Shown: in pieces, positions 8,375 through 15,651 of the stretch
Layout: the number at the start of each line of letters is the position of its first letter
Numbering within the stretch: the first letter of the stretch is position 1
The notes under the pieces: model-generated
Told to the model about the DNA's origin: nothing
Database searches by the model: none
The model's input: the letters and a program-made list of their open reading frames with translations, nothing else
Translations under genes and position numbers: made by a program
Source of the DNA: a virus
Reading direction: 5' to 3' (one strand)
DNA length: 60,450 bases
IMG/VR virus record: IMGVR_UViG_3300028377_000012
Span: 1 to 60,450 of that record

Positions 8375-9105
8375 TAGTTTTTAATTTCAGAGATAACATA
8401 CGAAATTAACGTATCATCTATAATACTTTGGATCAAAAACCCACCACGATTTGTGTATTTGAATTTAAATGGGGTATTTTTATGATATGATAAACACTTA
8501 ATGATATCGAATGATACTGGACACCCTGTTGCATTAGGATTGCCAACAAAACTATCAGCAATCTTATATCCAGTCGTGTCCATATTTGTAATCGCATAAT
8601 CTGTTACATCTGCATATACACCATCTTCAACAAATTTGAAATACACCTTATCAGCTTCTTTATTTGCAGCCTTAATACGAATGATTTCTCTAATGCTTTC
8701 ATGCGATACAACGAATGAGTTATCTACACTCCAATTTGTAATCAAATCCTTAGAAATCTTCGCCTTGCCAGTAATCGAACTATCTAACAGATGAAATGTA
8801 AACCTATATTTATCAGATTTGTATTTAATTGTATTATTGTTTACTATAAGTTCATCACTATTATCCAAATCGGTCACTGTATCAAGATATATTTTGAATT
8901 TTTTGATATTACCAATACCAATATCCATTTCATCGATATCTGTATCAATGTCTTGGGATATTGATAAAATTATGCCAGTAGATTTAGATGCAGCAACTGT
9001 TGATATCCTTCCATCCTTAATGGTTAAGGTGGCTTTATCGACAACATTTGCAACAGGTATCAAAAAATTATGAATAAATGATTTACTTATCTTTATTTTG
9101 CTCAT
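8374..9105 (-). CDS. 45: Sliding clamp (T4 gp45-like)
   Basis: This 243-residue protein (T4 gp45 is 228) would form the trimeric ring that tethers DNA polymerase. In T4 it also activates late transcription through gp55 and gp33. The pattern matches gp45: an N-terminal SKSFIHNFLIPVANV, a central fold with FTFHLLDSS, a second domain FVVSHESIREIIRIKAAN, and a C-terminal strand ending SYVISEIKN. It lies in an overlapping chain: an unknown protein, then this gene, then small unknowns. The presence of gp55-type late promoters in the window agrees with a clamp-dependent late system. Confidence 0.85.
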   Translation of the reverse strand: MSKIKISKSFIHNFLIPVANVVDKATLTIKDGRISTVAASKSTGIILSISQDIDTDIDEMDIGIGNIKKFKIYLDTVTDLDNSDELIVNNNTIKYKSDKYRFTFHLLDSSITGKAKISKDLITNWSVDNSFVVSHESIREIIRIKAANKEADKVYFKFVEDGVYADVTDYAITNMDTTGYKIADSFVGNPNATGCPVSFDIIKCLSYHKNTPFKFKYTNRGGFLIQSIIDDTLISYVISEIKN

Positions 9106-9622
9106 TTAGTTTCTTCTTTATAGCTTTCAGTTCATCACGAATATCTGATAACATATTAAATACATCTTCGGCTTTTACATGACTGTCTAGATCAAACATC
9201 ATCTGATTCTTATCCTCTTGGGGTAATTGTTGATGTGGTTGATTATTTTTATTAGATTTATAATACGGCAAATCCATAGGTTTATTTTGACGATCAATAA
9301 CGTCCATGTTTAAATTATCTTTAATGTCTACACCAGCCGATCTCATTTCTTGATTAATATCAATCAACATATCGCCGTCTATTTTAGATGGTAATATATT
9401 ATCAGAAATATCTGGGTGTTGGTATGGTTGATTAGTAGGTGGCGCAGTGGGATTTCTATTATCCCCACCGCGCCCCACAATTTCCCTTGCCAGATGTTCG
9501 ATTGAGTTATTGCGTAAGCCACTGTCTCTACCACCACTGGTGACAGAACTAGTTAATCTATGCATACCACTAGCAGTGCTTCTAAACATTGCTTCTTCAA
9601 CTGGGTCAAGGCGATCACTCAT
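9083..9622 (-). CDS. Hypothetical protein between SSB and clamp genes, 179 aa
   Basis: A polar, probably largely disordered protein with Asn/Gln/Pro-rich middle (residues about 50-135) and a short charged C-terminal coiled-coil stretch (IRDELKAIKKKLNEQNKD). The ATG follows the gene 32 stop by 1 nt. No family is recognised; its position between SSB and clamp suggests a replication-associated role, which is inference only. A TATAAT abutting its ATG lies in the last codons of gene 32 and is not placed like the other promoters. Confidence 0.6.
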   Translation of the reverse strand: MSDRLDPVEEAMFRSTASGMHRLTSSVTSGGRDSGLRNNSIEHLAREIVGRGGDNRNPTAPPTNQPYQHPDISDNILPSKIDGDMLIDINQEMRSAGVDIKDNLNMDVIDRQNKPMDLPYYKSNKNNQPHQQLPQEDKNQMMFDLDSHVKAEDVFNMLSDIRDELKAIKKKLNEQNKDK

Positions 9623-9623
9623 A

Positions 9624-10637
9624 TTATATGTCAGCTAATAGGTCATCAATAGTTGGAGTTGATGTATCCTTCTTTGGAGTTGATTCAACCTTTGGAGTTG
9701 ATTCAACCTTTGGAGTTGATTCAACCTTTGGAGTTGATTCAACCTTTGGAGTTGATTCAACCTTTGGAGTTGGAAAAGCTGTATTGAACATATCACTAAC
9801 ATCATTCATCTTAGGTGCAGCCTCACCCTTTGGCGTCCCTTCCTCGTCATCTTGCAATACAGTAAGGTCTTTACCACCAATGAAGTGAGTATTAAGGATT
9901 TCCTTAAGCTCTTCCTCGGTCTTAATTGGGTAAACTGATGTAAGATCGTGACAACTATCAAGTGTTTCAATCATCTTTTCAAGACTATCCGACACGCCTT
10001 CAATTGCCGACGCTGACATAAAGTATGACTTATTGTATTCAACGTTCATCTTACTAGTGCTGTTACCACCCTTATCAGTGCATCGGATTTTTAAATTACA
10101 CCCGTTTGATGATGGGTCAAAAATGCGATTGCCGTATTCATCAGCACGTTCTCCCTTCCAGTGGTCATGGATCACATCATTGAATAATACCGAACCTGCA
10201 CGAATGATTTTAACCTTTCCTTCGTTTTCGGGATTTGTTGGATCAGAAATAACATAGCAATTAAGTAGCCATGTCCCATTTGTCCAAATAGACCGACCAC
10301 GGATCATACGAGGGTCTGTCACATCCAATTTCAATGCTTTCAACTTAGCACCCAGTTCATAGGAATATTGTTTAATTGGATTTGGTAGGTCAAGACGAGA
10401 AGGATCAACTACCTCCATGTATTTACCAGTCGAACAACTCTTCCAACCATGATATTCAATTGGATAAATTGTATGCTCCGCATCCTTACGATTAGGAAGC
10501 AACCTTACGATATAATCCTTATCTTTTTCAAACTTAAGAATATCCTTATAAAAAGAACTACCCCCAGTGCTACTTTCCTTCTTAAAACCTGAGCTAATTT
10601 CATCGAACAGGCTGTCCATATCTAGTGTATCTGTCAT
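9624..10637 (-). CDS. 32: Single-stranded DNA-binding protein (T4 gp32-like)
   Basis: This 337-residue protein (T4 gp32 is 301) would coat single-stranded DNA at the fork. The N-terminal basic LAST-like region and core are recognisable (SSFYKDILKFEKDKDYIVRLLPN, then YPIEYHGWKS). The zinc-ligand Cys pair of T4 gp32 is not seen; only a lone Cys follows the WKS. The C-terminus has five perfect 18-bp repeats encoding TPKVES, then a short Asp-containing end (TIDDLLADI) like the acidic protein-interaction tail. The ATG at 10637 is chosen because it has the only clear Shine-Dalgarno in the neighbourhood (AAGGAAATAAAATG), very like the T4 gene 32 site. Its leader holds two same-loop hairpins. Confidence 0.88.
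   Translation of the reverse strand: MTDTLDMDSLFDEISSGFKKESSTGGSSFYKDILKFEKDKDYIVRLLPNRKDAEHTIYPIEYHGWKSCSTGKYMEVVDPSRLDLPNPIKQYSYELGAKLKALKLDVTDPRMIRGRSIWTNGTWLLNCYVISDPTNPENEGKVKIIRAGSVLFNDVIHDHWKGERADEYGNRIFDPSSNGCNLKIRCTDKGGNSTSKMNVEYNKSYFMSASAIEGVSDSLEKMIETLDSCHDLTSVYPIKTEEELKEILNTHFIGGKDLTVLQDDEEGTPKGEAAPKMNDVSDMFNTAFPTPKVESTPKVESTPKVESTPKVESTPKVESTPKKDTSTPTIDDLLADI
9673..9762. repeat. Five 18-bp direct repeats, each with an 11-bp palindrome
   Basis: The unit TTTGGAGTTGATTCAACC is repeated five times without change, with a sixth partial copy. It encodes TPKVES on the minus strand. Each unit contains the palindrome GTTGATTCAAC, spaced every 18 bp. Confidence 0.95.
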
Positions 10638-10662
10638 TTTATTTCCTTTATGTTTATGTTGT

Positions 10663-10699
10663 GGCAATTATGTGCCGTTTAGTGTTCAATTATGTGAAC
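10663..10699 (-). promoter_or_regulatory. Tandem hairpins in the gene 32 leader (candidate autoregulatory site)
   Basis: In the message the first hairpin is GUUCA-CAUAAU-UGAAC (10699 to 10684). A 7-nt linker follows, then the second hairpin GGCA-CAUAAU-UGCC (10676 to 10663). The stems differ but compensate, and the six-base loop is identical. T4 gp32 is known to repress its own translation by binding a leader structure and adjacent unstructured RNA. Confidence 0.65.
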
Positions 10700-10714
10700 A
10701 AATTTATTTGATCT

Positions 10715-11353
10715 TTATATTATACCATAGTCTTTGATCTTTTTCAAGCCCTTTTCTACAAGTTCTCGACATTTTTTACTATGAATATATTTTCTATGCA
10801 TAATATCGTAATCTATATAATTACTTCCGAATAACAATGTTTTCAATTCTGAATCGGTATTATACAGTATTGATTTGAAGTTGTCAAACCCAAATAATGT
10901 ATAAATGCTAACATTATCTTCTTTAAGGTGCGTGAGACATGAGTTAATTCCATCTATATGTTCAATATAATCAACCACTTTGATCTTTTCGGCTATGCAA
11001 AACTTTAAAATGAATTTTAGGCTGGTCACTACTGTATTAATCTGGTATTCATTATCTGGCGGTAGATTAATCAACTGCTTTTTGTATGTAATGTATGCCG
11101 ATAGTGCTCTGCGCTTAGTATAAAACTTCAATGGGAAAAATTTTGTGTCTTCAAAAAGTTTATAAGGTGATTCTAGAAATTTTTCTACTTGGATATGTGG
11201 ATATCTTTTTAGAAAATTTGACAATTTGATTAAATCGCCCCGTTTTTCAACATCCAGATCGTCAAAGTTTTTTCGATAACTAAATGCCCGTTGCTGTTTA
11301 GCTGCAATAACCTTTAAATAGGTATTATAAATAACTTTCTCAAATTCTTCCAT
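10715..11353 (-). CDS. Possible gp59-like helicase loader
   Basis: This 212-residue, helix-rich basic protein is the size of T4 gp59 (217) and, as in T4, is the immediate neighbour of gene 32. Short stretches look alike when read side by side (for example ALSAYITYKKQL, and the region INSCLTHLKEDNVSIYTLFGF), but there is no diagnostic motif. gp59 loads the gp41 helicase onto gp32-coated DNA. The gene overlaps the next one upstream by 14 nt and contains the gene 32 promoter in its 3' end. Treat the function as a hypothesis. Confidence 0.4.
   Translation of the reverse strand: MEEFEKVIYNTYLKVIAAKQQRAFSYRKNFDDLDVEKRGDLIKLSNFLKRYPHIQVEKFLESPYKLFEDTKFFPLKFYTKRRALSAYITYKKQLINLPPDNEYQINTVVTSLKFILKFCIAEKIKVVDYIEHIDGINSCLTHLKEDNVSIYTLFGFDNFKSILYNTDSELKTLLFGSNYIDYDIMHRKYIHSKKCRELVEKGLKKIKDYGII
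10719..10747 (-). promoter_or_regulatory. Early sigma70-type promoter for gene 32
   Basis: TTGAAA, 17-nt spacer ending TGG, then TATAAT, inside the last codons of the upstream gene. Predicted +1 is near 10712, giving a leader of about 75 nt, unlike the leaderless arrangement of other early promoters here. Confidence 0.7.
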
Positions 11354-11630
11354 TATTGATTACTTTTTTAATAAACTTACTCTTGGTTATGCTTTCATCA
11401 AACTTTAAAAACTCTAAAATTGAGTCTCTGGTGTTATCAAATCCACAAAATTCTGTATATAGTTCTAGTAAACCCTTATCTTCAACAATTGCAACAAAAA
11501 TCGAAGGGTAATTTAACTTTTTATTCTTCAACATACACACATATGTGCAAAACTTCAAGATCATTTCATGAAATTCGTTAAATTCAAGCTCTTCTAATGG
11601 TGATTTTTCGAATAAGTTATTATAGATCAT
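11340..11630 (-). CDS. Hypothetical protein, 96 aa
   Basis: A helical, Leu/Phe-rich small protein (for example EFNEFHEMILKFCTYVCML) with overlaps at both ends (11 and 14 nt). Its location between gene 41 and gene 32 would fit a small transcription or replication accessory protein such as gp33, but I see no recognisable match, so it is left unassigned. Confidence 0.6.
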   Translation of the reverse strand: MIYNNLFEKSPLEELEFNEFHEMILKFCTYVCMLKNKKLNYPSIFVAIVEDKGLLELYTEFCGFDNTRDSILEFLKFDESITKSKFIKKVINNGRI

Positions 11631-12435
11631 ATTTTTTAATTTGTTTGGTTAATTCTAGAAATGTTTTTGAGATATTTGCTGAACATAAATTTTTATATCC
11701 AACTGTATCGTCGCATACCTTGTTTGCGAACGTGAGAATGTCTTTCTCGCAGTCTGGATGCTTTCTTAGATACAACCTACCCTTCTTTGTATCAATAACG
11801 CTTAGGTTGCCAAGTTTGGGTATATAATAATACATATAATCATCTAAATATTGAATATTTGAGTTAACGAAGTAGAAACCCTTTAACACATATACATTTT
11901 GGGACTGAGCTTTGAACGTTTTAATGTGTTCAACAACATATGGGATACAACTCGAAGCCCATTCAGTGTCATACCCTTTATTAAATATAGAATAAAATTG
12001 GTTAAAATCTAATACCCTGAACAACACGTTTAAAATATATGATTCTTTATACTTAAAGTCCATTGATACCCAATCTTTAGCATATCTTGCAAAATTTATG
12101 ATATCGCATGTCTTTGATACATTAGATTTCTTGAAAATATCAATGGATTGATGTAATGAATTGGTAGTATCGGTATTATTTAAAAATTTGAACCCCGTAT
12201 GTTTACTATACACTTTACGGACGCCCTTTTCAATATCTGAATTGAACCCGATAAATATGATTGTATCCCCATGGTTAGTATGTTCAAATAGAAACGTATC
12301 CAAATCATCAATAACCTCAGAATACTTAGTGTGAAGAACCCTTTCTGGAACTATCCCAGCGTATTCTAATAAAATTTGTGATGCGGCATACATCAGCCCA
12401 TAATTAGAAACAAAAAATATTTTTTTAGATGACAT
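11620..12435 (-). CDS. Hypothetical protein, 271 aa
   Basis: A protein of mixed alpha/beta character with an N-terminal strand-loop segment (KIFFVSNYGLMYAASQILL) and a second strand followed by acidic residues (GDTIIFIGFNSDIE) near residue 60. These hint at a Rossmann-like or nucleotide-handling fold, but no family is recognised. The gene has a perfect late octamer TATAAATA 5 nt before its ATG, which is odd for a gene lying among replication genes. It overlaps the next gene by 11 nt. Confidence 0.65.
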   Translation of the reverse strand: MSSKKIFFVSNYGLMYAASQILLEYAGIVPERVLHTKYSEVIDDLDTFLFEHTNHGDTIIFIGFNSDIEKGVRKVYSKHTGFKFLNNTDTTNSLHQSIDIFKKSNVSKTCDIINFARYAKDWVSMDFKYKESYILNVLFRVLDFNQFYSIFNKGYDTEWASSCIPYVVEHIKTFKAQSQNVYVLKGFYFVNSNIQYLDDYMYYYIPKLGNLSVIDTKKGRLYLRKHPDCEKDILTFANKVCDDTVGYKNLCSANISKTFLELTKQIKKYDL

Positions 12436-12440
12436 GCTAT

Positions 12441-12448
12441 TATTTATA
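12441..12448 (-). promoter_or_regulatory. Late promoter octamer
   Basis: TATAAATA on the minus strand, 5 nt before the ATG at 12435. Confidence 0.7.
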
Positions 12449-12473
12449 ATGAACTTGGTTTTGTCAACTTGAA

Positions 12474-13820
12474 TTATTTCACATCCAAATTCAATTCTTC
12501 AAAAATGCTTAATGCACTCATTTGTTCTTTCAACTGAGCACCCATCGATTCTTTGTCTTCTTCAAATACTTCATCAACCTCCTTCAATTTCAGATATTTA
12601 TTTAATTCAAACATCTGGACACCAAAGTTTTCTCCAATACGGTTTTTGATGACTCCTATACGCATCGTTCCTGTCTCAACATCATCTTCTTCTCTCCATA
12701 TACTAACAATAAAGTCGGCAGTATGGGCAATACCCATAGATTCACTAACATTATCCAATTTTGGCTGTCCACCATCAACACCGCCACGATTTGCCTGAAT
12801 TGGGGTAATAAATGATACTGCATACTTATATGATAGTGCTCTAACGTCCTCTGCAAGCTGTTTACCGTTCTCATACATACCATTTGATACCTCGACCCGC
12901 ATTAGGGTGATATAATCAAGAAATACTGCCCCAAAATCATATCCCTTCTTTTTTAGTTTAGCAAGATAGGCATCTAACCCCGCAACAGTTAATTTACCTG
13001 GGGGAAACTCTTTTAAAATTAGTTTTGCATCGGGATTATTCTCTTTAAATGTGTTGATAGTCGATCTAAACTCATCAATTTCGTTTTTAATCTCGTCCAT
13101 TTCGATTTCCGCAAAATTTGCAGACATTCGCTGAGAATAAAGCTGCTCATCCATCTCCAAAGAGATAATTGGGATACATTTATTCTGCCTAATTACGTTT
13201 GCAGCAAGATTACCGAGCACAATACTCTTACCTGAGTTAGTGCCACCCATAATAACATAAAGTGCTCTACCATCAGCATTAAAACCGCCCTTTAATTTTT
13301 TATCTAAGAACGGAAATCCAGTGGATATTTTATTTTGACCACTTTGAAGCCATAAAATATGCTCTTCGATGCTCTTGAAATAGTCAAATCCAATATCTGT
13401 AATGATCGTAAGGCCACATGCAGTAGTCACTTTCTCTGCAATCTCTGTATGAGTCAAATCTCTAAAATTTTCACCAATATCAAGGATAGTATTGACAATT
13501 GATTTTTCTCTGAAATATTGTTCTGTTTGCTGTAGAAGAACGTCAATATCAATATCGGTTTCTAACCCCTTAAATGTTTCTACAACATTGATAAATGCCG
13601 ATTTTGTGGCTTCATCCGATAAAATAGTCTTTATTTCTGTAAGATTTGGGTATTTTGAGTAACTTTTATAGAAAGATAGTATTTGACGAAATATATTTTT
13701 AACGTCTTTATCATTAAAAAACTTTATATCAACATGTTCAATGATTGACCCCATAAAATATGGGCTTTTAATTGATTGATAGAGGATACTATGTTCAAAG
13801 GTTTTTGAATCAATGTTCAT
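12474..13820 (-). CDS. 41: Replicative DNA helicase (T4 gp41, DnaB family)
   Basis: This 448-residue protein (T4 gp41 is 475) would be the hexameric 5'-3' helicase of the replisome. Walker A is GGTNSGKS near residue 190, and Walker B is AVFLDYITLM near 300. The following QANRGG and later SIWREEDD and IGVIKNRIGENFG segments are DnaB/RecA-core features. The N-terminal helical domain (about residues 1-140) is retained. An early promoter TTGACG-17-TAGGAT with TGG extension lies with its -10 box exactly 6 nt before ATG, so the message should be leaderless. A structured late RNA segment lies just upstream. Confidence 0.92.
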   Translation of the reverse strand: MNIDSKTFEHSILYQSIKSPYFMGSIIEHVDIKFFNDKDVKNIFRQILSFYKSYSKYPNLTEIKTILSDEATKSAFINVVETFKGLETDIDIDVLLQQTEQYFREKSIVNTILDIGENFRDLTHTEIAEKVTTACGLTIITDIGFDYFKSIEEHILWLQSGQNKISTGFPFLDKKLKGGFNADGRALYVIMGGTNSGKSIVLGNLAANVIRQNKCIPIISLEMDEQLYSQRMSANFAEIEMDEIKNEIDEFRSTINTFKENNPDAKLILKEFPPGKLTVAGLDAYLAKLKKKGYDFGAVFLDYITLMRVEVSNGMYENGKQLAEDVRALSYKYAVSFITPIQANRGGVDGGQPKLDNVSESMGIAHTADFIVSIWREEDDVETGTMRIGVIKNRIGENFGVQMFELNKYLKLKEVDEVFEEDKESMGAQLKEQMSALSIFEELNLDVK

Positions 13821-13826
13821 AGTATG

Positions 13827-13855
13827 ATCCTACCATAAAACGTAGGATGCGTCAA
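13827..13855 (-). promoter_or_regulatory. Early sigma70-type promoter for gene 41
   Basis: TTGACG, 17-nt spacer ending TGG, TAGGAT, then 6 nt to the ATG at 13820 on the minus strand. Confidence 0.65.
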
Positions 13856-13866
13856 TCAAAAACATA

Positions 13867-13917
13867 TTATTTTCCAGTAATGCGAAGCGTATCCTTAAAT
13901 ACTGCGATTTGTTTCAT
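13867..13917 (-). CDS. Possible 16-aa peptide downstream of a structured RNA
   Basis: An ATG at 13917 opens a 16-codon frame (MKQIAVFKDTLRITGK). It lies between the structured segment at 13964-14034 and the gene 41 promoter. There is no Shine-Dalgarno and no homolog that I know, so it may be chance. Confidence 0.25.
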   Translation of the reverse strand: MKQIAVFKDTLRITGK

Positions 13918-13963
13918 ATAGTTCTGTAAAATCATGAAAAATATGAAATTACATTCTTTTCTT

Positions 13964-14034
13964 GGTTCAACGACTGTCCTAACGGACTAATCTTCCCAAG
14001 CGTTAATTCGGGTGAACTCAACCCTATTTTCGTT
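13964..14034 (-). ncRNA. Candidate late structured RNA (three-way-junction-like)
   Basis: On the minus strand, downstream of a late promoter, a less AT-rich 70-nt island can pair as GTTCA/TGAAC (outer), CCC/GGG and GTCC-GTTA-GGAC (inner). It sits between two coding genes in a stretch with no gene longer than 16 codons. No named riboswitch or ribozyme core could be matched. Confidence 0.4.
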
Positions 14035-14046
14035 GTCTTATATAAT

Positions 14047-14080
14047 TATTTATACTTTTGGCAATATTTTTCTATTTATA
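14047..14080 (-). promoter_or_regulatory. Tandem late promoter octamers
   Basis: TATAAATA occurs at 14054-14047 followed by ATTATATAAG, and again at 14080-14073 followed by G. Neither is next to an ATG. The first would start a transcript near 14040 that runs through the structured segment toward gene 41. Confidence 0.6.
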
Positions 14081-14081
14081 A

Positions 14082-14213
14082 CTATATTTTAATTAAAAGA
14101 AAACGATACTTATTGTATGCCAGCATATTTCCGCGCTGAAGTTCATTTTTAGCTCGATTTTCTAAGTAATCTATATCTGTTTGTGCTTCTATTTGTGTTT
14201 TCATATTTTCCAT
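14082..14213 (-). CDS. Small hypothetical protein, 43 aa
   Basis: The ATG lies 2 nt after the stop of the ATPase gene (TAATTATG) and the frame runs 43 codons. The product is polar and helical (YLENRAKNELQRGNMLAY). The tight coupling suggests a real gene, but it is too short to classify. Its 3' end is followed by a tandem late promoter region. Confidence 0.45.
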   Translation of the reverse strand: MENMKTQIEAQTDIDYLENRAKNELQRGNMLAYNKYRFLLIKI

Positions 14214-14215
14214 AA

Positions 14216-14983
14216 TTATTTTCTAAAATTAAACAATTGATCACACTCATTTGTGTAACCCTTTTCGATCTCAATAATGTTAACTTGTTCTCTTGGTAAA
14301 TCAAGAATAAATGGTGAGTGACATGCCATGATAATTTGATAATCTTTTGACAGCTCCAGCAATACTTCCAGCAATTTCTTCTGTTTAGGAAGTGATAGAG
14401 AGCGTTCTGGCTCATCAAGTAGCATAGTTATCTTACCATCCTTTGGAAGACTGTTAAGATACTCTAACTGTTCACTAACATCACCCAGTTTTGGATTAGC
14501 ATTATTATAATTAGGTGGGTTCTTAACAACATTAAGAATTTTATTGATTTGTTTCAATCGATATTGGCCAGACGATGGCTTTTCAGTCATTGTGTCAAAG
14601 CGTTCAGCCTCTGTGGACAACCCATCCTCTGAATTATTACCAGCGGCTTGGAAAAACCACGCATTATTATCTGAAATATCACCAGCATTATAAAATACAG
14701 GCGTTCCATCCCAATCAATAACCACTCTATCCTTTTCAGGTGTGAATGCGCGATAACAATGTGGAAATGGATCGGGTGCAAGTGTCTTTGGATCAACAAC
14801 TTGTGTCCAACCTCCAAGTGGAATTGAACAGTAAGACTTAAGGAATTTTAATGCTATTGACTTGCCGCAACCATTAGGCCCCCAATACGCATTTAGGCCA
14901 CTTGTGAAGTGGTGTTCTTTATCTGCGTTCTTATAAATTTCATTTACGGTAAATCCTTCTACGAATTTAATTGATTTAATCAT
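14216..14983 (-). CDS. ABC/SMC-type AAA ATPase (predicted ATP-binding protein)
   Basis: This 255-residue protein has Walker A WGPNGCGKS near residue 35 and Walker B MLLDEPERSLSLPKQ near residue 190. The switch His is in MACHSPFIL near 222. The compact arrangement, without a coiled-coil arm, matches stand-alone AAA_21-like ATPases found in bacteria and phages. The function is uncertain; related proteins occur in defence and in DNA repair. It lies in a block of small unknown genes and is followed by a 43-codon coupled frame. Confidence 0.75.
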   Translation of the reverse strand: MIKSIKFVEGFTVNEIYKNADKEHHFTSGLNAYWGPNGCGKSIALKFLKSYCSIPLGGWTQVVDPKTLAPDPFPHCYRAFTPEKDRVVIDWDGTPVFYNAGDISDNNAWFFQAAGNNSEDGLSTEAERFDTMTEKPSSGQYRLKQINKILNVVKNPPNYNNANPKLGDVSEQLEYLNSLPKDGKITMLLDEPERSLSLPKQKKLLEVLLELSKDYQIIMACHSPFILDLPREQVNIIEIEKGYTNECDQLFNFRK

Positions 14984-14986
14984 GTT

Positions 14987-15325
14987 TTATTTTCCAGTCG
15001 AGTCGTCTATTTGTTTAATTTCATCCATAGTTTTTTTAATTTCATTCATAAAACACTTTCTATTTAAATAATATTCAACCCATAAAATTAATTGTAATTT
15101 TAACCGACGCCGTAAAATTAATTCACGTCCACTAAATTGAGTATTCAATAGGGTGTAATCCAATTCGTCAATTTCGACTCTAATGCGTTCATAATATTCC
15201 TTAATTTCCCTACTATATTCGTCGTAATATGTTTCTATATTATATAAATCGCGCATATCATATGTGATATGGTATTTTCTTTCATATTCGTCAATTATTT
15301 GCCTTTGCTCTTTATTTTCTTTCAT
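14987..15325 (-). CDS. Hypothetical coiled-coil protein, 112 aa
   Basis: A highly charged, Tyr-rich helical protein (for example IETYYDEYSREIKEYYERIR), ending in an acidic segment. Its ATG overlaps the TGA of a tiny frame that repeats the end of the gene at 16126 (NYGKGLRKL). No family is recognised. It ends 3 nt before the ATPase gene, suggesting coupled expression. Confidence 0.55.
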   Translation of the reverse strand: MKENKEQRQIIDEYERKYHITYDMRDLYNIETYYDEYSREIKEYYERIRVEIDELDYTLLNTQFSGRELILRRRLKLQLILWVEYYLNRKCFMNEIKKTMDEIKQIDDSTGK

Positions 15326-15352
15326 AGTTTTCTTAATCCTTTTCCATAATTG
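15323..15352. repeat. Duplicated gene-end segment (copy 1)
   Basis: About 30 bp resemble 16127-16156. Eighteen are identical (AATCCTTTTCCATAATTG), and each copy has the same 12-nt offset to the next gene's start codon. It encodes NYGKGLRKL and a stop, like the C-terminus NYGKGLKKL of the gene at 16126. Confidence 0.8.
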
Positions 15353-15358
15353 ATTGAT

Positions 15359-15651
15359 TTAATCATTTGTTATTTTTATGTTGAATTGTTTAAGTGTGAT
15401 TGATATTTGAACGATATCATCATCTGATTTATTTATAGCATACAACCCTATTATTACACCAGACGCACTTTTAGTTCTTTTGTCGAAATTGTTGTCGAGA
15501 ATATTTTTTAATTGTATATCTAAGGTGCTCGTTGAGGTAGTTTTATATTTAACTTTAATACATCCTCTAATTCATTATTACTAAATATTGCTCCGAGGTG
15601 CGATTTAATCTCATTATATGAACCTACTATAGTTTCTTCTATATTAATCAT
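15359..15651 (-). pseudogene. Frameshifted small gene (about 97 aa if restored)
   Basis: An ATG at 15651 opens a 43-codon frame that stops at 15520. A second open frame, offset by -1 and without its own ATG, continues from about 15559 to a stop at 15359. A single -1 slip on the AAAA of ATAAAAC (near 15544-15541) would join them into one continuous protein (MINIEETIVGSYNEIKSH... then ...GVIIGLYAINKSDDD...). This could be a decayed gene, an assembly error or programmed frameshifting. The start overlaps the stop of the upstream gene by 8 nt, as for intact neighbours. The product is unknown. Confidence 0.5.

Noticed and set aside
9625-9630. Early promoter at the TATAAT directly before ATG 9622
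   Set aside because: The spacing (no bases to ATG) is unlike the uniform 6-nt spacing elsewhere, and these are the last codons of gene 32.
9673-9762. CRISPR-like array
   Set aside because: The 18-bp units are directly adjacent without spacers and are in-frame coding repeats.
13964-14034. Hammerhead ribozyme or glutamine riboswitch
   Set aside because: The CUGAUGA/GAA hammerhead core and the GACGGAAGUAGG glutamine-riboswitch core are absent; only a generic three-stem fold remains.
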